DNA of 43,680 bases from Folioceros fuciformis (Eukaryota > Anthocerotophyta > Anthocerotopsida > Anthocerotales), in NCBI GenBank assembly GCA_049999805.1, contig JBNGIO010006333.1:277675-321354 (forward strand), written 5' to 3'. A program made the translations under genes and the position numbers. The notes beneath the pieces were generated by a model. It had not been told where the DNA came from. It saw only the letters and a program-made list of their open reading frames with translations, and ran no database searches. This document shows, one piece after another, positions 32,314 through 42,640 of the stretch (position 1 is the first letter of the stretch; every line of letters starts with the position of its first letter).

Positions 32314-33884
32314 CTAATCGCCCCCTTCATTCGTGTCCGAGGAGACAAGTTCCAGTGGGTATTCGGAACCCCGCACATGCATCATGTAACAAGCTGTGTT
32401 CACGTCCGGTAGCCATGGAAAAACAGAGAAAGAGCCACGGTTCAGATACATTTCAAACGCAGGGGAGAGTCTGGAAGAGAACAGTCCACTCACCATTCTC
32501 AATTTTAATCAAGCTTTGCAGCATGGTCTCCATCTTCTTGCCCATATCACGATCGATGTTGTTTGGCAGCAAGCTGAGACCCTCAAACACGGATCTTACG
32601 AGATTGCAAGCGGCAATAGCTGAGGTTTTATCTCGAGCTGCGACTGCGCTGATCGCAAGCCTCATCAGCTCTCCTGTCAGATCTCCCAACTGCACGATGA
32701 AATCATCGGGTGAGGTCATTCTCATGTGACGTACGCATGAAAAAGTTGGAGGGAAATGCTCTTGCACTCGCTGATTACCCCAAGTAAGTAGTCCGTCAGT
32801 GATATAGTAAAGGGAGCACTGGCACCATCTTTCACCGATGAAATGGAATCGTTCAGCTCATCGAGTGTCAGAAGTGTTCCAGCTTGGCAATACTTCAGGA
32901 AGGTTGCTGCCTCCACAAACTCTTGGATCTATGAGAAAGCCAGGGATAAAAGATGACTCAGAGCCTCCTCACCCTTTCTGTACGCTGGACTTCAACATGT
33001 GGACGAACGTCGACATGGATTGCAACGAACTGCGGAGAAAGCATTGACTAGTGTCACAGCAAAGGCTGGTAGGTTACTCCAGGTGAAAAATTCCTCCGGA
33101 ACCTCCAATAATCCAGGCCTTGCAACTCGTTCGCAATACGCTGCACATGGTGTTGCTGCACATACGCCAGGTCTTTGTGTGCCTGTTCCAGGACTGCTTG
33201 CTTGTTTGTTGCGTCCATTCTAATGCCATCCCAGACATGCCAGGAACAAAAACAAGCCTTGGACATGAGCATGTTACACCGATCTCGAACAAGATATTAC
33301 CTGCCAAACTCCTACCTGTGAATCTGAAAGATGACTTTTTTGCTGTTGTAAGTCACATCTCGACTGGCTTTCACAATTCTCTCCCGCCTTTCATTCTGAC
33401 AGGCACAAAAAAGGTCAGGACGTCTCAACTTTGGCTCCAGCACTTTCTTCGCGAGAAGCTTCTAGGGTTGACCACACTCGACAACAAAATCAAATGAACA
33501 GCTATAGCCTTAAAGGCATCGGAGCCATGGTTACCGTTGAATCCAGCTGCTTAGCATACTTCTGAAACTCCGAGGTGAATGTATGTACAGGTTCCATCAA
33601 TCTTGGTTTCTTGCCTGAATACAAAGCTATCACAAGGTCACGCAACCATTCTTCGCAACAGAGAGACTTGACATTCGTTCCGCTGGGAAGCCCAGATCGG
33701 TCTGCAGCGAACAACTGTGAGCACAAAATCTCCCCTTCAGAGACCTAGTACCCTCTCTTTGCGAGCCGACTTCATGCCATGACCGCAGCCTTGCAAGTAG
33801 GTCAGCAGACTTAAAAAATGGCTAAGATTCATATCAATCTAATGAATCAGACTGACCATTTCTGGAACTTTCCTCCTCCGCCAT
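32314..33884 (-). CDS. TSNAX: Translin-associated factor X (TRAX)
   Basis: Seven exons: 33884-33857, 33614-33535, 33395-33316, 33219-33078, 32928-32779, 32689-32494, 32393-32314; 251 residues, every junction in phase. Family landmarks appear in order: 'FTSEFQKYAKQLDST', 'RRERIVKASRDVTYNSKKVI', 'HHVQRIANELQGLDYWRFRR', 'IQEFVEAATFLKYCQAGTLL', 'TDYLLGLGDLTGELMRLAIS', 'MLQSLIKIENACYMMHVRGS'. The acidic residues used for RNA cleavage in characterised TRAX (Glu113, Glu116, Asp163, Glu167 here, in QEFVE and GDLTGE) are all kept. TRAX pairs with translin in C3PO, an endoribonuclease linked to RNA-silencing passenger-strand removal and pre-tRNA processing in other organisms. The first exon encodes only nine residues, and the start 'GCCATGGCGG' has a strong context. 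Slightly short for the family because the N-terminus is brief. Confidence 0.93.
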
Positions 33885-34106
33885 GGCGTCCAGCTGCCTA
33901 CGAAAATGCGCCTCTGCGACAACACTTCCCTCCGCATGCCCCGTACCTCAAATGTCTCAACTGAAGACGGGCGGGATCTCGTTCAACACACACGAGTCCT
34001 TTGAAGTGGATGTTTGAAGGACTTTCCATTTTCAGTTCCAGAATGCAAACATACACTCAACAGCGAGACTCCGGGATGCGTCTTGAGTGGTTAGACGTGG
34101 GGAACA

Positions 34107-35340
34107 TCAGTGATGTGAAATTGATAATGATGGAAGACTAGGTAACGGATGCACAAGTAGGACGGATTGAATCAGTGCCATTTTCTCTCTCCTAGGTTGC
34201 AATTGCTGGGGAGGGAGGCCACCGGTGTCGCTACTCAACATCAAGACAGGCAGTATGGATCTTTCTTTGCTGCTAGGTCGACAGCAAAGCGTCCTACTTG
34301 ATTGTCGCTTCCCACTTCGACAAGCACCCAATACAGTGTGCCAAACTGAAGGACATCGTTTTCTATGAAACTTGCGCCTCCACCAGTTGTCCTGCACAAA
34401 TGACAAAATCGACCAGACATGTGTAGTGGACAACTGTGATGGGAGTTAATACCGACTTGAAAGTTCATGGCAACATAACATTCCCGCTCTCTGATCACCA
34501 TACCCGCATGTCTGAGGACATCGTCGGTACGTTTGGGATTGCAATGCCAACTGCCTGTATGCCATCCTCACTTATTTCCAGACTCGTAAGTCGACCTTTC
34601 GGATGACTGTGACCTCGACATGTGTAGCTTGCAATCAGTGCATTCAAGGTGCCCATGTTACACACCTCCTGTGTGCATTGGCCCTGCTCCGATGTCTAGC
34701 AAACCGCTTGCTAGGAACACATTTTGAAGAACCTGTTCTGGAATCTATACATGTAGCTTGTCTTCTCGGATGCACACCTGCATTATTTGCACATGCCTGC
34801 CCACAAATACCAGGGTCTTGTGTACACCGGTGCCTGTTACTTGCACAAAAGCTCAGCGGCCAAAAACTTCCGGCCGATTTGTCCTGCTGGGAATTCCCTG
34901 CGACAAGAGAAGTCTAAATCACCAAACTTGTTTAACCAAGTCCGTCAAACACTCCCTGAACATCCTCCAAGCTGCCACACTTTGCTTGCACGCTCACCAA
35001 GTAACAAGTCAGATCTCACGTCCCAGTTCTCCGATTTGCACATGAAGCTGCTTTCCCTATGTCCAAAAATCCAAAGCTGGGGTGCAAGCTCTTGCACATG
35101 TCAGGAGGGGGAACAGCAAATGCCGCAAAGATGGGTAGAGAAATTCCCTCATACCAAGGTCGAGAAGAACCACAGGCACGTGGCCCACGCCCTCCCGCAA
35201 ACGCCCAGCTGCTACCATGGTATTCCACGCCTTTCACCGAGTCTGTCAACCAATGTCTGGGTCCCTCTTCCGAGCTGTCACTGCTCGCGACCCCATCAAC
35301 CCGGGCTGTAAAGACGCTGCAGCTCATGGCTTGCTTCATT
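34107..35340 (-). pseudogene. PLS-class PPR pseudogene, related to PPR1
   Basis: Read on the minus strand, PPR pieces occur in the right order but in different frames with many stops. They include 'VDRLGERRGIPW' then stop (near 35265), 'ACTPALDFWT' then stop then 'GKQLHVQIGELG' (near 35090-35025), 'AKCGSLEDVQGVFDGLG' then stop (near 34990-34938), 'AGNSQQDKSAG', 'HYTCLVDFVICAGQLVEA' then stop (near 34437-34380), and across a shift 'VWHTVLGACRSG' and 'VGRFAVDLAAKKDPYCLS'. The peculiar 'CTPAL' insertion in the L motif matches the duplicated triplets of PPR1, which points to that gene or a close relative as the source. Clearly non-functional as a protein gene. Confidence 0.82.
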
Positions 35341-35661
35341 GTCGATCCCTGGTATCTTCCCTGATGTCAACCCAGCGGGAGCTATGTCTAACGCACCCAT
35401 AAACCTAGTTCCTACCTGAATCGATCAACGGTATAAAGCCATTCAGTCCTCGTATCTCTCTCCAGAGTCCAATACCACTCTCCACGTTACATTTTGGCCG
35501 CGGGAGCACCTTGAGTCGAAGCAGCGACTGAACAAGAAAGAAAAGCCCCAGTGGTAATTTTTTTCGAGGGGTTTGCCAAATAAGCTTTCCGGCTTACTTG
35601 TGGCCGACGCTCGCGTTGCTGCTTCAAAGAAAGGAGCGTCCGCAATCTTAGTGGGGGAACC
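35341..35661. promoter_or_regulatory. Promoter and 5' UTR region of the proteasome alpha-2 gene
   Basis: The 321 bases between the PPR pseudogene and the proteasome ATG. No coding signal. Expected to hold the core promoter, though I see no decisive TATA box. Confidence 0.4.
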
Positions 35662-37421
35662 ATGGGAGATCGCCAGTACTCCTTCTCCTTGACGACATTT
35701 AGGTCAGCCTCTCAGTGCCTGAGCTGTGGGGTGTTAATTGATGCCACGATGTGCTGGCTGTTTTCAAGGTTCTGTGCCTAATTTTGTTCTGGTGTTTGCG
35801 CTCTGGCACGGCAGTCCGCAGGGAAAATTGGTGCAGATCGAGTATGCACTCATGGCTGTGGGAGCTGGACAAACCTCGCTTGGCATTAGAGGTAGAATCC
35901 TAGGTTTTGTTGTGTCGAGAGATTGCACCGTGTGGCTGTTTTGAAGTTGCAGCTGGTTGGAACTGCGGGCTTTGTTTGGGGTTGCAGCTACCAATGGAGT
36001 TGTAATTGCGACTGAGAAGAAGCTGCCACCCATTTTGGTGGACGAAACCTCGGTATGAGGCACTGAGATGGCTATGTCAACTGTGTTTGCGGTACTTCTG
36101 TAAATCTGGTTAGGTCATTGTCATGCCAACAGTTTTTTATATTCCAATGCTGGTGGCTGATGTCCTGATGCAGGTTCAGAAGATTCAATCCATCACACCC
36201 AACATCGGGGTTGCGTACAGGTGGGGAGCCAGTTTAGTAATCCCACTGCAATGCATGCAGTCTTCACCTCTAACGCACCGCAGTTTTCCATGAACAGTGG
36301 CATGGGTCCTGATTCTCGAGTCCTTGTTCGCAAGAGTCGGAAGCAGGCCATAGCCTACCACCGGCTTTATCAGGTTTGGCCTTATGTGGTATAATGGATT
36401 GCCCTCTCCAAGCTCGCTGTCGCTGATTGCCGACTTTTCATATTTTGTTTCCCGTGTGGTGATATGCTGTCAGGAACAAATCCCTGTATCTCAACTTGTG
36501 AGAGAAACCGCCATGGTCATGCAGGAGTTCACTCAGTCGGGGTATTGTAGTTGGACATTTGCCCCCCGCATGCAAGATGTTGTTACCATCGGTCCTGGTC
36601 TTGGTCATCCGTCCCTGTTGTGTGATTAGGGCGGGGTATTTTGCTGGCTGCTAAAAAGCTTTATCTGACTGCTTTGCAGAGGTGTGAGACCATTTGGTGT
36701 TTCATTGCTCGTCGCTGGCTATGACGACAATGGTCCCCAGCTATACCAGGTGTTTGCAGTTTGCTGGTTGTCTTTATAAAGGCATTGGCTTGTAGATTTG
36801 ATGCTGATGCTAATCCCCTGGAGATCATCAGGTTGATCCATCCGGCTCATATTTCCCTTGGAAGGCTTCAGCAATAGGCAAGAATGTTTCAAATGCCAAG
36901 ACTTTCTTGGAGAAGAGGTACGTCCTTTCAATTGAGCTTCCTCGGTTTGCACACAGCCCAGAATGTGGAAATCGTGCACTACTGCTACGTGTGTCCAATG
37001 TGTGAAGTCTTCGAACAAACTGTGTCTGGATGTGGTGGCAGGTACACAGACGATATCGAACTTGAGGATGCAGTGCACACAGCAATTCTGACACTCAAAG
37101 AAGGGTCAGTAGGACTTGGACTCTGTTCTGGGTCAAATTGTCGTTATGCACGCTTGTCCAGTCGCATGCTGCCATTCCACGCACAGGAGACTCATCTGTG
37201 TGTGTCGACTGAAACAGCTTCGAAGGCCAAATATCGGGCAAGAACATTGAGATCGGCATAGTGGGCAAGGACAGGAAATTCAGGTCATATATGCTGCTTT
37301 TGTGCATGGGCAGTCTCACGGGGTCTCTTCCTTTTTTTTCTCACAGCCGTCAACCTTGGTGGTACCTTGCAGAGTGCTGACACCAGCAGAGGTAGATGAT
37401 TATCTGGCGGAAGTGGAGTAG
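35662..37421 (+). CDS. PAB1: 20S proteasome subunit alpha type-2
   Basis: Eleven exons: 35662-35702, 35815-35891, 35988-36052, 36174-36220, 36298-36373, 36474-36541, 36680-36749, 36832-36917, 37042-37104, 37218-37283, 37373-37421. They give 235 residues, matching the usual length of the subunit. '[20 protein letters not shown]' and '[11 protein letters not shown]' form the alpha-subunit N-terminal signature. Later landmarks are '[19 protein letters not shown]', '[19 protein letters not shown]', '[20 protein letters not shown]', '[20 protein letters not shown]', '[19 protein letters not shown]' and '[16 protein letters not shown]'. It forms part of the non-catalytic outer ring that gates entry to the 20S core in nucleus and cytosol. 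Every junction is in phase, so the gene looks fully intact. Confidence 0.97.
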
Positions 37422-37931
37422 AGTCCCGAGTCCTGAACAATCTCCGATTTTGCCCTCTATTCCCTTTCCAGTAGGTGATGGAAGATGTGTGGAACCTGCT
37501 CTGAAGACGATCACGTCTGTCGCTATGTCAAAGCCTTTCTTAAGATAGGGACTAGGGCATGGAAAATTGGAATGCTCGGTACGGGTTGAAAAGAGAATTC
37601 ACCTACAGAGCGCTCCACGTGCGTATATTCATCTACATGTGCCGTGGCGACGTCATGGCGCCTTAACGGGAAAATGGTCTTCAGTTTAATGCTCCAAGCG
37701 GGAAAAGGGGATTTAGACTAACACTGCAACTGAGAGGCAAGAGANNNNNNNNNNNNNNNNNNNNNNNNNNNNNNNNNNNNNNNNNNNNNNNNNNNNNNNN
37801 NNNNNNNNNNNNNNNNNNNNNNNNNNNNNNNNNNNNNNNNNNNNCTGTGCCTGAGGAGGCTTCTTTTGAACTTTGGATCAGGCAGAGACAGAGCGTCAGA
37901 CATCGGAGTGGAGTGGTCGTCTTCGGCAGCC
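37422..37931. other. Intergenic region with assembly gap
   Basis: Contains a 100-N gap (37745-37844) of unknown true length. The rest is the 3' flank of the proteasome gene and the 5' UTR of the ALIS gene. An upstream exon of ALIS could be hidden in the gap. Confidence 0.6.
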
Positions 37932-39011
37932 ATGAACAGCAATGGGGCTAGCTCGTCCAATTCCGTGGGCGCGCAGCCGAAGAAGGACTCCAAGAAGCCC
38001 AAGTACTCGAGGTTCACGCAGCAGGAGCTGCCAGCGTGCAAGCCCCTGCTCACCCCGGGGTTGGTGATGTCCATCTTCCTGACAGTCGGGGTCATCTTCA
38101 TTCCCATCGGAGTTGCGGCGCTGCTGGCATCCAGGAATGTTGTGGAGGTAGTGGAGCAGTATGAGACGGTGTGCCTACCTGCCAACATCACCACCAAGGC
38201 CCTGAAGGTGGCATGGGTTCAGGACAGCGCGCAGATCCGGAACTGCCCCCGCGAGCTCACGGTGCCGAAGAAGATGTCGGCTCCCATCTACGTTTACTAC
38301 GAGTTGGACAACTACTACCAAAACCATCGGCGGTATGTGAAGAGCAGGAGTGACAAGCAGCTGCGAGGAGGCAAGGACACTGATGTCGGTAACTGCAAGC
38401 CGGAGGATACTCTCGCTAACGGCTCGGCCATCCTGCCTTGTGGCCTGATTGCCTGGAGTCTCTTCAACGACTCGTATTCCTTCCAACTCGGCGGGCAGGA
38501 TCTGCCTGTGAACGAGAGAGGGATTGCTTGGAAGAGTGACCGAGACTCCAAGTTTGGGAATAAAGTGTTTCCCAAAAATTTTCCTAACAACTATCCTGAT
38601 ATGCCGAACAACTTTGTTGGGGGAGGCAAGTTGAACGAGAGTGTTCCTCTGAGTGACCAAGAGCACTTGATTGTGTGGATGAGAACTGCAGCTCTGCCAA
38701 CTTTCAGGAAGCTATGGGGCAGAATCGAGAGAGACCTAAACGAGGGGGATGTTGTGAATGTCAATATCGTCAATCAGTACAACACCTATTCGTTTAACGG
38801 GCGCAAGAAGCTAGTGCTGTCAACTACGAGCTGGCTGGGAGGCAAGAATGACTTTTTGGGGATTTCTTACCTGTCTGTTGGATGCATTTCTGTGCTTTTT
38901 GCGACTGTCTTCTTCATTGCCCATCTCAGAAACCCTAGGCACCTTGGGGACACCAGTTACTTGTCTTGGAATAGGAATAACCCCGTCACTAGCTCAAGTG
39001 TTGCACACTGA
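37932..39011 (+). CDS. ALA-interacting subunit (ALIS), CDC50/LEM3 family
   Basis: Intronless gene, 359 residues from the ATG at 37932, close to the family's usual length. Topology is typical of CDC50 proteins: a cytosolic N-terminus ('KKPKYSRFTQQELPACKP'), a first membrane segment ('VMSIFLTVGVIFIPIGVAAL'), a large glycosylated ectodomain, and a second membrane segment ('ISYLSVGCISVLFATVFFIA'). Conserved ectodomain blocks are 'APIYVYYELDNYYQNHRRYV', 'PCGLIAWSLFNDSY', 'GIAWKSDRDSKFGNKVFP', 'HLIVWMRTAALPTFRKLWGR' and 'YNTYSFNGRKKLVLST'. ALIS proteins are obligate partners of P4-ATPases (ALA flippases), needed for their ER exit and for phospholipid flipping in the secretory pathway. The lack of introns contrasts with the multi-exon neighbour and may reflect an old retrocopy (inference). 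Confidence 0.96.
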   Translation: MNSNGASSSNSVGAQPKKDSKKPKYSRFTQQELPACKPLLTPGLVMSIFLTVGVIFIPIGVAALLASRNVVEVVEQYETVCLPANITTKALKVAWVQDSAQIRNCPRELTVPKKMSAPIYVYYELDNYYQNHRRYVKSRSDKQLRGGKDTDVGNCKPEDTLANGSAILPCGLIAWSLFNDSYSFQLGGQDLPVNERGIAWKSDRDSKFGNKVFPKNFPNNYPDMPNNFVGGGKLNESVPLSDQEHLIVWMRTAALPTFRKLWGRIERDLNEGDVVNVNIVNQYNTYSFNGRKKLVLSTTSWLGGKNDFLGISYLSVGCISVLFATVFFIAHLRNPRHLGDTSYLSWNRNNPVTSSSVAH

Positions 39012-40175
39012 TGGGTGGTGCTGGGGATTGTGCTGCCTTTTGAAGGGAGGCTCCGTGGAGTGAGATTCTCTTCCATCACATTAGTTTCCATCACTCGAAA
39101 CGTGGGATTGCTAGCATCTCAAGAGGATGATGAATATATTTTCAAAGGCTTCAGACTTGAGGGAAAGGAATTCTTTTGTACTGTAACATCGGTTTGGCAG
39201 TTCGAATGGGCTTTTTGCAAGTTCGAAGTTGCGAGCTAGCTTTAATGTATCATTTTCGTTGATTCTCATATGTACAGGCTATCATTGTCGAAATGTGACA
39301 GCTACGCAGTTGAAGGGAATTAGAGTAACTATGTGTGGACCTTAGGGAGTGTAGGTGAGGTGAGGTGACCAAGGCGTCGCTCAGTCATGGCCACGAGCGT
39401 GATGCCTGAAGAGTCAATGCTGTCAAGCTTCCGAATGAATGCACAAGAAACTGCGAAGGAACTCTGTTATCGATTCACTCGTGCTTTGAAGGGAAGTTTT
39501 CACTGGAGAATTGACAGCAGGTACACGTAACCGTCGTGTCCTGCTTCCAAGGCCATTTCCTGCGCCTTGCGGTAGCGTCTTCTTTCAGGAATCTCCTACC
39601 AACAACCCACTAATGCCCAGTCAGGACTCTTGGACCGTAGCTGCAATTATTGTAGTCCCGCGAAACACAGGAAAGACACAGTCTTCGTACATGCGCTCAT
39701 ACTTTTGAACCCCTTAGACGCAAGTGCTTTGAGCAAATTTCTATACATTTGCCGTAAATGAGTGTATTCAACGGATTAATATTTTGTTTGTTGAATCTTT
39801 TAATCTTGACGGGCATGCTTAGTCAGTCTAAGAAAGAAAAGTATGTTTTTCACAATTTGTGAAGTTGAGCTACCAGTGTACTATTTTGCTAGAATCCATA
39901 CAAACGTGTTTCCTGCCTCCATAGCTTTTCTCTCAAGATAATGGTCTGAGAGTATGTACAGCGAAAGAAAAACAAAAGACCTTCGAACCATTCAGAAGGA
40001 GTGAGGGAATAGAATGGAAGTACCCTTGTACCTAAGGTGTCCTGTAGATGCTTTTTATCTACAAAGCCTTACTCCTAGTTGCTGCCCAACACACCCCCTT
40101 GGCTTGCAAACAAAGAGAGTGGATGGTACAAAAATAACTCGCCAGACAGACTTGAGATTAGTCCGGACTCATGTG
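39012..40175. other. Convergent intergenic region between ALIS and the ATL-type gene
   Basis: No gene or clear repeat. Becomes AT-rich around 39720-39990. Expected to hold the 3' flanks of both genes. Confidence 0.5.
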
Positions 40176-40475
40176 CCAGCTCCTGTGATTGAGGAGCCTG
40201 TTGCACGCAGTAAGCAGAGGTCGGTTTAGCATCCTCCCCAGTTGAAGACTCTGAAGAGGCAGCAGCAGGCTCGGAGTCCTCCCCCAGCTGTGTAAGCTTT
40301 GCAGGGCTGGACAGCCACAGCCTGCCAGCTGCTGTCATTGAGGAGCCTGCTGCACGCAGACTGCAGAGGCCTGCTCGATATCCTCCCCGGTAGAAGCCTC
40401 AGACGAGGCAGCAGCAGCAGGCTTGGGAGTCCGCTCCCTGCTCAGTAACCTGCGAAGGCTGGACAGCCTGCCAGT
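40176..40475. repeat. Tandem duplication of the 3' end of the ATL-type gene, 149-bp spacing
   Basis: Copy A (40176-40324) and copy B (40325 to about 40475) are clearly related. Both contain GATTGAGGAGCCTG or CATTGAGGAGCCTG, TGCACGCAG, CCTCCCC and AGGCAGCAGCAG. On the minus strand both encode 'CVQQAPQ' preceded by 'STGED'. Copy B ends the real gene and copy A lies past the stop codon. Confidence 0.85.
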
Positions 40476-41441
40476 GGCAGGAGTAACCTGAGGCCCAGAA
40501 GGGGATGAATTCTTCCCCGGTGACCCAGCTGTGTCGTCCACAGCCACTGGTGCACCAAGCAGGATGACAGCAGGATGAGGCCTCTGAGGAATGTCGACGG
40601 ACAAGCGCCCCCGAGCCGTGGACGCCGGAGATGACGATGGAACTATGGGCGCCACCCCAGTGGACGAGGCAGAATTGGTCTGCGCATTACACTGCGACTG
40701 ATTCCCCCAAAACAAGACGTTGTTGGGAAACTGCACGCCCCTGCTGAAAGCGGTCTCCACCTGACGCTGATTGAAGCTGGCCAGCTGGTTCAGATGCAAC
40801 AACACTGAAGCATGGGTGTGGCTCCCGGATGCCCTGGCTGGCGGCGATCCTCCTCCTCCCACAATGATGATTTCAGGAACAGTTACTGCCGAGCCCTCCT
40901 CCGAATTCTGCCCTGCGCCTGTGCCTGTGCCTGTGCCTGTGTCTGTGCCTGTGCCTGTGCCTATGCCCATGCCCGTCCCTGCCGCCCCCAGCGGATCCCT
41001 GCACACCGGACATGTACTGTGTGTGCTCAGCCACATGTCGATGCAATCGGTATGAAAGGCGTGGTTGCACTTGGGCAGCAGCCGCCCCGTCTCCCCCTCC
41101 TCAAACTCGCACAAACACACCGCACACTCGGATACCGCCTGCGCCTTCTCGTGTTCACTCTCCGAGTACTTGAAGGTCGGGAACGCCTCAATTGTGGCCC
41201 TGTCCAGCCCGCCCAACACCGGCGTCGCCAGTGACGGATCCGGCAGCGCAAACCGTCGCCTCCTCATCGAGAATTGCCTGGCTGCCACCCCTCTCCACAT
41301 CCACTTGGCGTATAGATGCATAGCCAGGATCAATAAAATGACCGAAACCAGCACCACCACCGCGACCACCAGCATCTTCCCGTTCTTAGTCCCCATAGCC
41401 TGGTCCACGAAACTCCGGGGAGGCGGAGGAGGCGAGTCCAT
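40335..41441 (-). CDS. ATL-type RING-H2 E3 ubiquitin ligase
   Basis: Intronless gene, 368 residues from the ATG at 41441. Order of parts is that of the ATL family: a single membrane segment (about residues 23-45, 'MLVVAVVVLVSVILLILAMH'), a basic stretch, a GLD motif (residues 78-80, 'GGLDRATIEAFPTFKY'), and a RING-H2 finger. The zinc ligands are Cys106, Cys109, Cys125, His127, His130, Cys133, Cys144 and Cys147, with the ATL-type spacing C-x2-C-x15-C-x-H-x2-H-x2-C-x10-C-x2-C and a Pro before the third Cys. These ligases act at endomembranes, often in defence or stress signalling. After the finger comes a Gly-Thr repeat encoded by a hexamer microsatellite, then a Ser/Ala-rich tail. The tail's final segment is duplicated in the downstream DNA. 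Confidence 0.95.
   Translation of the reverse strand: MDSPPPPPRSFVDQAMGTKNGKMLVVAVVVLVSVILLILAMHLYAKWMWRGVAARQFSMRRRRFALPDPSLATPVLGGLDRATIEAFPTFKYSESEHEKAQAVSECAVCLCEFEEGETGRLLPKCNHAFHTDCIDMWLSTHSTCPVCRDPLGAAGTGMGIGTGTGTDTGTGTGTGAGQNSEEGSAVTVPEIIIVGGGGSPPARASGSHTHASVLLHLNQLASFNQRQVETAFSRGVQFPNNVLFWGNQSQCNAQTNSASSTGVAPIVPSSSPASTARGRLSVDIPQRPHPAVILLGAPVAVDDTAGSPGKNSSPSGPQVTPATGRLSSLRRLLSRERTPKPAAAASSEASTGEDIEQASAVCVQQAPQ
40916..40980. repeat. Coding hexanucleotide microsatellite (GCCTGT)n
   Basis: About ten GCCTGT-type units on the plus strand, giving a Gly-Thr dipeptide run ('GTGTGTDTGTGTGTG') in the ATL protein just after the RING finger. In-frame length change would be tolerated. Confidence 0.92.
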
Positions 41442-42640
41442 CCTCTCCTCTCTTCAACTGCACTCGACTCCACTCAACTCCTCTCCTCTCTTCTCCTCTC
41501 CCACCGATAACAAGACCCACCACCCCACTCCTGACAAACAAGTCTCAGAATCCCGCTCCAAATCCCCCTCACTCACTGCACCCAGGACGATGACTCACAA
41601 TCACCCCGTGATCTTTCACCCACGGCTCCGCAGCCCGCACCCGACGCCACATTCTCCAGGCAGGCCGCACATCGCAGCGCACCGCTAGATGCCTAGCGGC
41701 CTGCACCCGAATCCCGCCCACCGACAGCTCACACACACCATAGAGACGCCTCCCAGCAGCCAAAAGTTATCAATCCCGGAGCAACCGAGGTCAAGGTAGT
41801 TCAGGCAGGCGTGCGGCCAAGTGTCAGAGAAGTCCGGGGAAGGGAAATAAGTATGTCAAACCCGAAGCCGGCACGCGGACGATCCGAGCAGCCGAGGGCA
41901 GCGGCACCACCAACCCGCCGCGCAGGCAGGCAGAAGTGGCCAAGATCGCAACCACCACCAAGCGGGCGGGAGCCGGAGCAGGAGCAGCGAAGGGGGCGAC
42001 ACCTTGGCGGGCGGAAGCATCAGGGAAAGCAAGCAGAACCGGTGCAGGAAAGCGAGGAGGATTGTTCGAGGCAGGTGGAGGAAGGGAGGGAGGGAGGAAG
42101 GAAGGACGAAAGCCGGTGTAGCAAGAGGCAGGCAACTCCGGGTCAGCACACCACAGTACAGCACAGCACAGAACAACAAGCACCTGCGTCTGGTATCTTC
42201 TTCGCTCTGCTCTGCTCTGCTCTGCCCTGCACTGTCAGCTTGGAGTGGAGTCACCTCACCTGGTACCCTCCACCCCAGCCTTCGCAGCTGCTTCCCAGTC
42301 CAGTCCAAGGAGGACCGCAGCGGACCCCTCTCTCTGTCCCTTCAACAGAGCCTGCTCCAAAGGGTCAACAGTCACGGAACCCATCACTTGAAGAGCAACT
42401 AACAGGCCAAGCAAGAACGCACGATGCACTGTAACGCGTCCACCAACACGCGCACAGCGAACCACTCTCGCCCATGTGCATTCTCTGCCACTTTTAGTTC
42501 TCCTCGCCTGCCATTGGTCTCGCCGGTTGCCTCCGTCTCTGCCTGCCATTCTTACTCACCACAGTTGCCTTCCATCCAGCCTTTCTTCGTCCTTTATCAC
42601 CACGCACACTTCCACTCTCTTTAATTATTTCTGTCCTTTT
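41442..42640. promoter_or_regulatory. 5' flank of the ATL-type gene, low-complexity rich
   Basis: CT-rich to 41520 (probable 5' UTR), a purine run GGGAGGGAGGGAGG near 42084-42100, and a TCTGC repeat near 42205-42230. Long open frames on both strands are compositionally biased and have no family motifs, so I do not call a gene. Confidence 0.45.

Noticed and set aside
8065-33884. A physical cluster of DNA/RNA-processing genes (DUF72-PIP, SNM1/Apollo, TRAX) acting as one system
   Set aside because: They lie on separate transcription units 14-23 kb apart with unrelated genes between, and nothing in the sequence shows co-regulation.
41811-42434. 207-codon Arg/Gln/Pro-rich open frame
   Set aside because: Overlapping frames on both strands are equally open because of low-complexity purine and TCTGC repeats, and no recognisable domain is present.
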